64,000 nt of DNA from Rhizophagus irregularis (Eukaryota; Glomeromycota; Glomeromycetes; Glomerales; Glomeraceae), in assembly GCF_026210795.1 (NCBI RefSeq), contig NC_089448.1, positions 3,224,001 through 3,288,000 on the forward strand, given 5' to 3'. This document shows, piece after piece, positions 30,843 to 41,438 of this stretch. Position 1 is the stretch's first letter. The number at the start of each line of letters is the position of its first letter. The position numbers were made by a program, and so were the translations under genes. The notes beneath the pieces were generated by a model, which made no database searches, was not told the origin of the DNA, and saw only the letters and a list, made by a program, of their open reading frames with translations.

Positions 30843-32327
30843 TTAGTCAAAGATTGGTAAATCGAAATCAGCAGGATCATTAAATCTTAAATTGATATTT
30901 AAAGAAGAAATTTTATGCAATTCTTCTTGAGTTAATTCAAAATCAAATAATTGTTTATTTTGTGCAAGACGATCATGATTATTAGATTTTGGTACAATAG
31001 CAATTTGACGTTGTACACACCATTTTAGCACAATCTATTTTTTAAAAACAAAACAAATAAACAAACAAATAATTAATTAATTAATTAATAAATAAAATTT
31101 AAAAATATTGATTAGGACGAAAAAACAAATTATATTACCTGAGCAGGACTTTTGTTTTTACTACTAGCAAGTTCTTTAATTATAGGTTGATCAAAAAGAA
31201 TTGGAGCAGTTTTGGCTTTAGGAATCAAGTCCACGTAACTTAAATTACCAAAATTAGAATAACCAGTAACAGCCATTCCTTGAGATTTAACATAATTTAT
31301 AAGTGTTTCTTGAGTTAAATAAGGATTATGTTCTATTTGCAAGACTGATGGTTTAATTCTCGCATATCTGAGTAGATCTATAATTAAACCTGCACAACAA
31401 TTTGATATACCAATATTCTAGAAAATAAATATATATGAATAAGAATTATAATTATGGAACGAAAATCAGATATTCAGATTAAATCAAAACTTAAAATCTT
31501 ACTTTAACTAAACCAGCATCAACTAATTCTTCCATAGCTTGCCAAGTTTCTTGGATTGGAATATTTTCTGGAATGACCTCTTTTTTATTAGGATCATAAT
31601 ACCATTCAGCAGGATATCTTACTTCCGGATCAACATATTTCAAAGCGATTGGAAAATGCATCAAGTATAAATCCAAATGATCAAGTTGAAGGTCTCTCAA
31701 AGTACGTTCAACGGCTTGACGAACATGTTTACGAGCGTGATTCGTATTCCATAACTGTGGAAAAGATTAACGTTTAAATTTGATAATTTTTCAAATCAAA
31801 AATCAAAAATTCCTGACAAAAATTTTACTTACTTTTGATGTAACGAAAATATCCTTAAATAATCAACAAAATAAAGGAATAAAGGAAATAAAGGAAATAA
31901 GGATTATAAAAAGGTGATTAATTAAAGAAGAACGAATTTAGAATTTTTAATTTACTTTGATATTTTTACCTCACGCTTTACAATTCCGGCATCAAACGCT
32001 TTTTTAAGACCTATACCGATTTCTTTCTCGTTTCCATAATCGGATGCACAATCCTAATTATATACAGTATATATATATATTTAGTGTTTATTAAATAGTT
32101 TTATATACAAATTATAATGAAATTTAAAAAATAAATTTCAAATTAAGAAAAATTTTTAAAAAAAAAAATTTTTTTTTAATAATAATTACCACTAAACGAT
32201 ATCCAAGTTTGAAAGCTTCAACAACTAAATCAGTTGCTTTGTCGTTTGGTACTTTCCACATACCCACACCAACTAATGGCATGGGTTGTCCGGTTGGATT
32301 TAATTTTACTGTAGGATTATCACTCAT
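30843..32327 (-). CDS. Aldo-keto reductase, D-xylose reductase-like (321 aa, six exons)
   Basis: Minus-strand exons 32327-32190, 32053-31970, 31853-31833, 31754-31503, 31417-31139 and 31034-30843 join in frame to 321 aa, the usual AKR length. The catalytic tetrad is at family spacing: D47, Y52 (DCASDYGNE), K81 (DIFVTSK) and H114 (LYLMHFPIA). The NADPH-binding KSN and following Arg are K274, S275, N276 and R280 (VPKSNNHDR), matching fungal AKR2B xylose reductases as I know them. [15 protein letters not shown] and the C-terminal [14 protein letters not shown] also fit that subfamily. The expected reaction is NAD(P)H-dependent reduction of aldoses or other aldehydes in the cytosol. Exon 3 is a 21-nt microexon carrying the catalytic Lys. 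The exact substrate cannot be read from sequence. Confidence 0.9.
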
Positions 32328-32687
32328 GGTTTTTTTTTATTAGATAAAAGGAAAAAAGGGAAAGTTTAGAAGGGTTTAGAGAAAGAGAATTTATAGTTTT
32401 TTTTTTTAAAATTAAATTGATGATCTTATTAGTTAGTATTGATGTAAACTTTTACCCAGAACCACGTGATATAACATATATGGTAATCCGAAATCATCTC
32501 ACGGCATTACATTTGATCCTCGATAAATAAACTTTACATACTTATAATATTAATTATTCCAAATACCGCGAAAGTGATGTCGAAAGTGATGTAAAATTGT
32601 TATCATTATCATGTAATGAAAAAATTAGTTTAATATTTAATGATATAATTTTTTTTTTTAAGGTTGTAACATTTTAAATTAAACATG

Positions 32688-32720
<33 letters not shown>

Positions 32721-33084
32721 TTTAAATCGTCGATGGTCGATCAAAAAATCTATCATACATATCATACATGAAAAATATTTGCCGGATTTCCGGATTTTCC
32801 GGATTTCCCAAATAATTTGGCGGGAAAAGTTTTTCATATTTAGGTTTAAAGTTTAAAGTATTTTTCCGGAGTGCATCAAAATTAACATTTTTTTAGATAA
32901 ACTGATAACTGATAATAAATAAATAATATAAATAGTTAATTTCGTCATTATAATGTCAACCATGTGAGGTAATATTTAATTCAAAATATTTATTATTTAA
33001 AAAAGCGAACGTGCGTAATTACATTAGAAAGTGCGTAATTATTATGTCCATCCCAGCATGTACGATGAGCGTACTGTATACTGT
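32328..33084. other. Intergenic region with long poly(A) tract
   Basis: The AKR promoter region (32328-32680) contains CCACGTGATATAACATATATGG near 32462. A run of about 30 A residues lies at 32689-32717. GCCGGATTTCCGGATTTTCCGG near 32778-32803 is a small GC-rich repeat. No gene. Confidence 0.45.
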
Positions 33085-33197
33085 ATATACTACTAGTCTA
33101 CTAGTCTACTAGTCTAATATAACACAATACTATACTATATAACACTGTACTATACTATATATCACTATACTATATATCACTGTACTATTGTACTATA
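33085..33197. repeat. Tandem ACTAGTCT and CACTGTACTATACTATAT repeats
   Basis: CTACTAGT is repeated three times, followed by two to three copies of an 18-20 bp unit close to ATATAACACTGTACTATACT. It lies directly after the stop codon of the Sel1 gene and is likely part of its 3' UTR. Confidence 0.6.
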
Positions 33198-34370
33198 CTA
33201 ATAATATAATGTCTTTTCAAACCATTTTATTGCCTCGGGAAAATTTCTATCAGTTCCAATTCCATCCCTATAACATTTTGATACCAAATGAATAGCATCA
33301 AAAGAATTTTTATTTGATAATACTAAATACCATTTTAATGCTTTACTTTGATTCTTATTAATAGTATCATCAAAATAATATTTTGCTAATTTATGTTGAG
33401 CGTAAATATAACCATTTATTGCAGATTTTCTATTCCAATAAAATCCTTTCTTTTCATTTTTTTTAACATATAAACCATCATTATAATAATTTGATACTAT
33501 ATATTGACAATAATTATAACCTTTTTTTGCAGATTTTAAATACCATTCAAATGCTTGATATTCATCTTTTAAAATACCATTACCATAATGATAACAATTT
33601 CCTACCATAAATGATGCAATATTATAACCTCCTATAGCAGATTTTAAATATAATTCAAATGCTTTCTTTTTATCATTATTATCATAATAACAATTACCTA
33701 ACATATACATTGCTTTAATATTTCCTCCTGATGATGATTTTGAATACCATTCAATTGCTTTATTATAATCTCTTTTAATATAATAATAATTACCTATAAA
33801 ATATTGTGATACCGAATCTCCTTTTTCGGCATTTCTTATATGTACTTTATAATTATCCTTTCTATATATCAAAACATCTTTATAAAGAAATAATGAATAA
33901 AAATATTTTGAAATTATTTTATTCAACTTTTTAATATCATTATCAACATCATCATCATTGTTGTTGTCATTGTTGTCATTGTTGTTATCAACGTCATCAT
34001 TATCATCATCATCATCATCATCATAAACGCCAACGTCACGTAAAGTGATTGTCTCAGTAATTGTTCCTTCTTTTTTGATGGAATCAAATATTTCCAAAGA
34101 TTTGATTTTATCAACTTTACAACCAATTCCTTTATAATAAAAAAATCCAATCAAACTTGTATAATGAATAAAATTTTTTGAATCATTTGTTATAATATCA
34201 AATAAATTTTTAGGATCCAATTCATATTCAAATAAAAAATTATTTATATAATCTAATAATTTATCTTCAATATCATAATTATAATTATTCCAATATACTA
34301 TAGGTTCAGTATTTATTAATATTAAATATAATTCTTTTAATAATTCTTTATAAATTTTTATTAATTTCAT
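33198..34370 (-). CDS. Sel1-like repeat protein (390 aa, single exon)
   Basis: Residues about 178-388 form a run of roughly six Sel1-like repeats (SLR, TPR-like helical hairpins), for example GNYYYIKRDYNKAIEWYSKS, GNCYYDNNDKKKAFELYLKS and KCYRDGIGTDRNFPEAIKWF, each with the A..YLG..Y..G...D...A..WY pattern. A further SLR-like unit is at about 68-105 (FFYYKGIGCKVDKIKSLEIF). Between them, residues 117-145 form an Asp/Asn tract encoded by a GAT/AAT microsatellite. SLR proteins usually serve as adaptor scaffolds. In Rhizophagus such repeats are often joined to protein kinase domains; here no kinase domain is present. The start fits an open frame with AT-rich upstream DNA. No intron needed. Confidence 0.85.
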   Translation of the reverse strand: MKLIKIYKELLKELYLILINTEPIVYWNNYNYDIEDKLLDYINNFLFEYELDPKNLFDIITNDSKNFIHYTSLIGFFYYKGIGCKVDKIKSLEIFDSIKKEGTITETITLRDVGVYDDDDDDDNDDVDNNNDNNDNNNDDDVDNDIKKLNKIISKYFYSLFLYKDVLIYRKDNYKVHIRNAEKGDSVSQYFIGNYYYIKRDYNKAIEWYSKSSSGGNIKAMYMLGNCYYDNNDKKKAFELYLKSAIGGYNIASFMVGNCYHYGNGILKDEYQAFEWYLKSAKKGYNYCQYIVSNYYNDGLYVKKNEKKGFYWNRKSAINGYIYAQHKLAKYYFDDTINKNQSKALKWYLVLSNKNSFDAIHLVSKCYRDGIGTDRNFPEAIKWFEKTLYY

Positions 34371-35515
34371 TATTAATTATTAATTATTATTATTATTAAT
34401 TATTATTATTGATCGATCGATTTCGTTAATTTAATTAATATTCGTTAATTTACAGTTGATTAAAATGTTCGTTAAATTTCGTTATTCAAGGTTATTTTTT
34501 TTTGTATTTTTTTATTTTTTTTTTTCGTACGAGATTTCGTTATCAAGGTTATATCTATCAATTATACTGATTTTTCATTAAAAAAAAAAATGGGCTGCTT
34601 TATATGTATTCTGAGGATCAGGCAATTTCGTGCGTGTGTTACGAAAATGCTTTTCTTTATCGGGTTTACTATTATAAGTTCCATCTAACATACTTTAAAT
34701 AGAAATGTACTACCACTACGAATAAGAATCATTTTTAATCGTTTAGTAGATTTTCAATCAAAATTCGATTCCCTTGTATCAAAACGATAATGCTATTTAT
34801 AATGCTTTTATAAGTATTTTAGTAATATAAAGGACGCTATATTAATGTACCCAACTTTTAAGGGGGAAAATTTTAGATTGACAAGAGATTTTCCTCTTTC
34901 TGTATCAATCATTCAAAGGAAAATTCTCATGGTATTTCCCATTGATTTTTTCCTTTTTTTTTCTCATATTTGTTGGATTGAATGATTATTTATAACCATT
35001 TTTGGTCATAACAATAACATAATATCGTTAATATCCTTATGGTAACAAATATCCTTTTGATAACAAAAAAAAAAACTAACAAACTGTTTTTGTCATTTAT
35101 TGTCGTTAATGTTGGGGAAAAAATATCGTGGGAATTACCAACATCTAAACCATAAAGACATTAAGGGTTGCAATCTAGACATTAAGGGCTGAAACCTAGA
35201 CATTAAGGGTTGCCATAAGAGTTATGAGAATGAGAATTTGCCTTTTTCTTATCTTATTTGGTACACAACTCGTACGACTTGTACGAACTTAGTACCAACT
35301 TGTACCAACTTGTACGAACTTGTACTAGCTTGTACGACTTGTGCAGATCTTCCTCTCATACTGTGCTCTACCAAATCGCATGAAAAGGGTAGCCAAAACG
35401 TATAGTGATACCAAAACTTTCTTTTCCCTCTTTTTTTTAAAAAAAAAATTTTATTAAAAAAAAATAATCTTATCATTATTTCTATAACTTTAATATATAA
35501 AAAATTTCCCACAAA
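34371..35515. other. Divergent intergenic region with two small tandem repeats
   Basis: It separates two divergently transcribed genes. A 19-23 bp unit around ACATTAAGGGTTG occurs three times at 35157-35213. A 10-11 bp unit AACTTGTACG recurs about eight times at 35262-35345 (CTCGTACGACTTGTACGAAC and variants). GATCGATCGATTTCGTTAAT lies at 34409-34430. The reverse ORF at 35249-35512 is a translation of this repeat and not a gene. Confidence 0.5.
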
Positions 35516-36877
35516 ATGCCAAAAACTTCATCATCACAAATATATGATCATATAAAATTTTGTACATCTACATCATGTCTTGGACGAAAAGTTCGTCAAA
35601 AATCCAGATTAATGAATTTTATTTATGGTATATTTAATATATAATATATTTTTTTTATTATTCACTTTATTTTATTAATAATAATTAAATTTATTAAATT
35701 TATTTAAAATAATAATAAATTATCTTTTTTTTACTTAGATGTTTTGAATGTAGCTTTAGGAATTAGGTAAATAAATATATATTCTTCGTAAAAAGGATAG
35801 ATTCTACGCCAAATTTCATTCGAATTTTATAAAAAGAGTTGCTCATTTAGTTGATGTGACATTTCTAACACATGAAGAAACTTTAACATTCATATCATCA
35901 CTTCGTCAAGTACGTATTTTTTTCGACTTTTTTTTTAAAAAAATTTTTTTTAATTTTTTTTTGATTTTCATTTACTTCGCTCGTTCAATCAATTTATTTA
36001 TTTATTTATTTTTTTTAAAAAAAAAAAATTTTTTTTTTATCAGAAAATTTCTCATATTTACGCTATACAATTCTCTGATACACATACATTCATATGTAAT
36101 CGAGATTTATTATTATTAAAACTTGATCAGGATCTTAATAACGATTTCAAGAATATCATATTTATAGATGTATCCAAAGAAAATATTGAACCAAAGCAAG
36201 CATGTATTATATACTATTTTTTAGTTTTTTAGTAAATTTTTATTTTATTTTAAATTTTTTTGTTTATTAACTTTTTTTTTTAAAAAAAAAATTTTAGGTT
36301 AACGTACCAAATTCTTTAATTTATCTTTTAAATACACAAATTTATTCAACATTCGTAAAAGAAAATGAAAAAATAAATTCAATTTTATTTATTTCTCAAA
36401 TACCTCAATGTATAATTTCTTTTACTGGATGGATTTTAGAATATCAAGTAATTTATATATTAGAAAAAAATTCATTTGAATTTGAATCACAAAATATTAT
36501 TATAAATTGTCTTGGAAATCAAGAATTAAAATTATATCGAATTTTTTTAAAGAAAATTAATAATAATAATCATAATTCTGATAAAGAAAGGTAAACATAA
36601 ATATTTTCATTATTTCTATGAAGAATCTTAAACTTTTTTTAACATGATTTTTTTTTAAAAAAAAAATATTATTTATATTATTAGGCATATGTTATTAAGT
36701 TTTAGTTGTCCCGTTAAAATCTTCAATTCTTTAAATGATTCTCAATCTAATAAGGATATTATTTCAACTGTATTAAATGATACTTTTACATTTAGAATTG
36801 AACAGAATCAATCCTTTTGGAATAAAGGATGGGAATTAGAGATTAGTGATGTTTGTTTACCAGTTGTAGCTTTGTAA
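35516..36877 (+). CDS. C1orf74-like (UPF0739 / DUF4504) protein, six exons, 284 aa
   Basis: Proposed exons 35516-35627, 35739-35766, 35837-35909, 36044-36199, 36298-36590 and 36685-36877 stay in frame to 284 aa, close to the animal protein length of about 270. Blocks recalling that family are DVLNVALGIR, then AHLVDVTFLTHEETLTFISS LRQ, a central ISFTGWILEYQVIYILEK, and the C-terminal LLSFSCPVKIF...EISDVCLPVVAL. Exon 2 is only 28 nt. All introns are GT-AG except intron 4 (36200-36297), which seems to use GC (CAA|GCATGT) to keep the frame. Function of the family is unknown. The assignment is from remembered motif order, so moderate confidence. Confidence 0.6.
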
Positions 36878-37372
36878 CATTCAACGTATACACGTATTAT
36901 ATCATATTTGAGAAATATATAATAAGCGTTTTATTTATTTAACGAACGTTAAAAGATCAATGGATGAAACAAATACTATTTTATTACAAACGAAGAATTA
37001 TCGTGGAACAACTCTGGATTCTCAAAAAAAAAAAGGTTTATATTCAGGAAAAGAGAGCGAACGACTTCGCTATATAAACTTAACAACTCTAAAAATGGTA
37101 TATCCGAGCGAGTTTATGATCTTTAAGGCGACACCAAGTAATAAAAATTGGGTCTCATATCCGACCGGGAAAAAAAGTTTCATATGTATTTAAAGTTGAA
37201 GTTAAATATTTAATAAAAGTTGAAGAATAATTTTTAATAATTTAGGAATAATGATATTTTATTAATTTGTAAAATAAAAATTTGTAACGATATACAAAAA
37301 TATTATGCCGTTTTCAATATAGATGTCAATCATACAATACAAAAAATAAATTTTTTGTTATAAATTTTTTTT

Positions 37373-37630
37373 AATAATGCCTCATCTATAATTCTTCGTC
37401 TATAATGCCTCATCTATAATGCCCGTCTATAATTCTTCGTCTATAGTGCTTCTTCTATAATGCTTCGTCTATCATGCTTCGTCTATCATGCTTCGTTTAT
37501 CATGCTTCGTTTATAATGCCTCATCTATAATGCCCCGTCTATAATTCTTCGTCTATAATGCCTCGTCTATAATGCTTCGTCTATAATGCCTCGTCTATAA
37601 TGCCTCGTCTATAATTCTTCGTCTATAATG
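37373..37630. repeat. 13-bp minisatellite, CTTCGTCTATAAT type, about 19 units
   Basis: Units alternate between GCCTCATCTATAAT, GCCTCGTCTATAAT, TCTTCGTCTATAAT and GCTTCGTCTATCAT with few indels. It lies 0.5 kb after the C1orf74-like gene and next to the GC-rich block. The reading frame is 13 bp, so it cannot encode a simple protein repeat. Confidence 0.85.
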
Positions 37631-37864
37631 TGAAACATCTAAAAACAAAATAAAAAAAACAGCGTTAGTATGGTTGGTACCCGGGTGGAAGAACCACCAC
37701 CACACCATACTCCATAAAAAAAAAGCCTCTTAGAAAGGAAGGTACCATGCTACCAAAGTGGTCCCTACTGTCATGGTCCTTCGGGATACCACCGGTGGTT
37801 TACGACACCACCAAACAGGTAATATCGACTTTTTTTATTCTGTTAAGCGTGTATCATTAAAACT
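37631..37864. other. GC-rich block of foreign character
   Basis: GTATGGTTGGTACCCGGGTG, GAACCACCACCACACCATAC, GGAAGGTACCATGCTACCAA and GATACCACCGGTGGTTTACG occur in a region of otherwise very low GC. Several short motifs are mutually complementary (ACCACC/GGTGGT, GGTACC), so it may form stable structure. Composition and abrupt borders suggest an insertion, probably the 5' part of a retroelement together with the next ORF. Confidence 0.45.
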
Positions 37865-38002
37865 ATGGCTAAGAGCAGGGAGCGCACGCTTACCTTAATA
37901 AAAGATTTACCATCCAACTACACGGTAGCCCTAAAATCGTCAGGCTTATCAGAACGCTATGGCTGTGTTAGTTATCCGAACGCTAAAAATATCAAGGTTT
38001 AA
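37865..38002 (+). pseudogene. 46-codon GC-rich ORF fragment, possibly RRM-like, from a retroelement
   Basis: The ORF encodes MAKSRERTLTLIKDLPSNYT, VALKSSGLSERYGCVSYPNA, KNIKV. Its codons use G and C far more than neighbouring genes. LTLIKDLPSNYTVALKSS followed by ERYG recalls the beta1-alpha1 part of an RNA-recognition motif (RNP2-like LIKDLP), as found in ORF1 proteins of some LINE elements. It ends abruptly in an AT-rich AAAGAAAAAA stretch, which could be a retroposition tail. Too short for certainty. Confidence 0.4.
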
Positions 38003-39219
38003 AGAAAAAATAAAATTATAAAAATACAAATAGTTTAAAGAAGAAAAAGAAAAAAAGAAAATTATAAAAATAAAATAGTTTAAAGAAGAAAAAAAATAAA
38101 AGAGAAATCCATATATTTATATAATTTTATCAAAATCAGATGACCATATATAAAATTTTGACATTATTACATTTTTGTAAATTTTACTTTGCATGAGTCA
38201 TTATAAATATCCTTGTTGGTAAAAATCAGATAGGTGTCACCATATGATAATTTATATGTCGTCAATATTTAAGTCATTATTTCCATATAAAAAGAAGTCA
38301 ATAAAAATAAAATAAAAATGTACACATGAAAATATTCTTGCTTACTTATTATCACACGATGTATATATATATATATAATGACTATAATGACGGATTTTTT
38401 TCTCCGCCAATACATTTATATGTTGAAATAAAATTATCATTATTGTAAACTTCTATTTCAGAAATGTAAGATTGACACAATAATTCTACATTTTATTAAT
38501 TTATTAGTCTATAAAAAAAAAGTATTTAACATAATAATTATTAATAAACGATAAACTACATCAATAAAGTCATATTTTTAATAACGAGACTTTTTCTTTT
38601 CATAATATTTTTTACGCTAATAAAAACAAACAATTTTAAGATAAAAAATAATTGAAAAATTATTTGCAAAATGTATAGATATCAACATATTAAATGATAC
38701 AACCGAAAGTTATTACCAGTTAACGTCTATGACTTATTTTATATTATACTATAGATGTTATGTTCGCCCAAAAGACCGAAACAACATCTGCAATTATCGT
38801 AATTTGATAAAAAACGATCATTAAGTGTCTTTAACTTTGAACTTCGAAAGAGCAGAAGTAAATCAAACTCGTATTAGCGTTGGATTCAAATTAATTATTA
38901 ATAAATTTCTACGTTTCCGTTTTATCTAATATAGCTAAAATTATTTTTCTTGTTCCCATAACCGGGATTTTGGCGATCCAAATCAGATTACAGACTCTTT
39001 ACAAGTCCTAATATTTATAGAGACCACAAATTCAGACCTCTATTGTACCAAAATCCCGTTCATCTCATATGATATGGAATTTTTTTAACATGGTTTAAAT
39101 TAATAATAATGACAAATTCGGACAAAAAGTGACTAAACGTCATAACAATTTAAGTTCTCTGATAAAAGAATGATAATTTTTAACTACTTATTTTTGAAAT
39201 TTAATATTTTTACGAGGAA
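38003..39219. other. AT-rich intergenic DNA
   Basis: A purine-rich repeat (TAGTTTAAAGAAGAAAAA) occurs twice at 38028 and 38072. An (AT)n run lies at 38360-38378. Otherwise no gene or repeat is recognised. 38940-39220 is the probable promoter of the next gene. Confidence 0.45.
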
Positions 39220-40057
39220 ATGGGCGCAGTAGTTTCTTCATGTAACCAGAAGAAATTGTCCGGTAAACGTCTATCTCGTGGTTATCCAATACCTGAACAA
39301 CTTATATCAGAAACAAAAGTGTGTTTTATGTTTTAATATTGTTCCTTTCCATATATTTATTATTTCATTTGCGTATACGTAAATATAATTTTTTTTTTAC
39401 CACACATTTCAAGAAGACGACAAAATTGAAGAAGCAAAATGTCAAGCAATCTAAATCAATTAATACCGATGATAATTTATTCTGGTAAGTTTGTTATTTA
39501 ACATTATTTAATGTTCTTACAATAGTACAATTTCAACTTAATGTGAAACATCATTTCATAGTTTATGGACTGATACAAATTATAAGTATTGTGAATGTGG
39601 AGATATATTAACAATAAATTTTACTGAAACATCCGATATTTTAATAGATCATTGTGAATATGTTGACGATTTCATTATTTCTTATGTTCATAACAAGATA
39701 ATTTCAGTTGATATATTTGAAGCATCAAATTTATTATGTTGTCACTTGTTCGATATACGGGAGATAGTAGACAATAAGCCACCTCTTAACCTTTATTCTA
39801 TTTACTGTAAAGATCATGATGAATTAAGAGTTTACTTTACTGATACTATTTTGTCTACAAGTCAGAAAATTGAGATGAAAGATAATGATTTGTTGGAAAT
39901 TATTTCATCTACAACAACATTACAGAAAATTAAGATTGAAGGTGATGATATTTTATTAGAAATGGATGATGATAAAAAAATTGTGACGTTATGGTTTTGT
40001 AATGCTAATGATAGAATAGAGAATAAGTTATCAAAAGAAGACAGAAAAACTTATTAA
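39220..40057 (+). CDS. Predicted lipid-anchored protein MGAVVSSC (221 aa, three exons)
   Basis: Exons 39220-39318, 39414-39484 and 39562-40057 join in frame to 221 aa. The N-terminus MGAVVSSCNQKK has Gly2, Ser6 and Cys8, the layout of N-myristoylated and S-acylated proteins, followed by a basic stretch KKLSGKRLSRG and KTTKLKKQN. This suggests attachment to the inner face of a membrane. Exon 3 encodes an acidic domain with CECGD, FDIREIVDNKPPLNLYSIYC and a C-terminal beta-rich part (KIKIEGDDILLEMDDDKKIV). No catalytic motif is recognised. A signalling adaptor is a guess. The donor of intron 1 is GTGTGT. Confidence 0.6.
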
Positions 40058-41438
40058 GAAAAAGATGGATCATAAAATCTTGAATTGCGGTCTCTTAATT
40101 ATTAGTTTTTCGTAAAATAATAAAAATTTGACCTGTATGATTGGTTCATTTAGTTACACTTGTGCTCTAGACTTTCTTGAAAACTGATTGCGTGATTTAA
40201 ATTTTATAGTCTACTAATAAATAGAATCCAGTAATACTATCACAATTTTTTGTCATGTGATTTTGCAAATTCATATCGGCGATTCGCCGATTCGGCGTAA
40301 TATGTCAATTTTTTCACTTTTGTTACACATATCATAATAATATATATAAGGCGCAGTAAGACTTCCCAACGCGCGATTTTATTCATCATCGATGTCACAT
40401 CCCTCCGTGTTTTAAGTATCCGAAGAACAAATTTTTTAGTATAAACAAGAAAAGCTTGCATTAATAATTTTTTTTTATGTTACTGGAATGCATATTCGTT
40501 TCTACACTCTTCTGGAATTTGGGATGGTCATCAAAAATCCCGTCACGCCCTATATGACGACACATAAACGTCATACTTAATTCCAGCTGAATGTCGTAGT
40601 GCCCAGGATAGTTGACCGGAGACAAACATTAAAAAAAATCTATTTGATTTTATCAAGTCATAATTTAATAATACTTGTTTTCGCTAAAATTCAGTAAATA
40701 TGATTTTTGGTAATATTGATTTAATATTTGTAATAAGATTTCTCCTTCTACATTGACTTCAAATTTTTTTTTGCAGAAATTCGAAATATACATAATCATA
40801 ATCATTTTAAGCATAAAAAGTTCCTATATTGCTACAATTAAATAAATGTAAGCTAATCAAATATTTTTAAAAAAAATATGAAAAATATATAAATTTCATT
40901 TATACCAAATAAAAAAACTTTAAATAATATTTATCGACTTTTAAGTACTTTTTATAAATATTTGTGACGGGGTAAAACTTGCTAAATTTTATTTTAAATT
41001 TTATTTGTTTAAGACATACTCATTTTTTAATAATACATATCAAAAATTACTATTTAGGAGGTGAGGAATGGATTTTCGCGTTTATATAAGTGATCGGTTG
41101 GTGTGTCAAAAAAAACACCTGTTCAATTCGCACAATAAATATTTATACCGTTATACGTGTTGTGTAGTATACGGGATTGTCCGGAGATTTTTTGTGAGGT
41201 AAGACGAATAGTAGTATAGTATGGGTTGTCTATTGAGTATTTTATGACGTATTAACTGATGTTGAGTATAGTGTATGAAATTTACTATACTCCGTTGTAT
41301 GTATGTAACATTAATTAATTTGCAAAGAGTAATTAGTATAAAATGCGGATTTCATTTTTATTTAATTAATGCAAATTTTTACTTTTATAATTTACTATTG
41401 ATAAAGCTATTCTAGCTTCAATAAAACTATTCTAACAT
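40058..41438. other. Intergenic DNA containing the empty-site paralogue of the MULE
   Basis: 40796-40930 matches the two flanks of the 1.55 kb element at 51714-53263 (ATAAAAAGTTCCTATATTG, ATTAAATAAATGTAAGCTAA, AAAATATGAAAAATATATAA, AATAATATTTATCGACT) without the element, and so represents an empty site. Around 40270-40300 CGGCGATTCGCCGATTCGGCG is a short GC-rich repeat. No gene is supported. Confidence 0.5.

Noticed and set aside
33923-34150. Met-rich ORF on the minus strand
   Set aside because: Out-of-frame shadow of the Asp/Asn tract of the Sel1 gene.
36960-37193. 77-codon ORF downstream of the C1orf74-like gene
   Set aside because: Beginning MDETNTILLQTKNYRG, it has some coding look but no family, no splice links and no second copy. 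Too weak to list as a gene.
40240-40461. 73-codon reverse ORF
   Set aside because: Crosses a GC-rich repeat (CGGCGATTCGCCGATTCGGCG) and has no conserved features.
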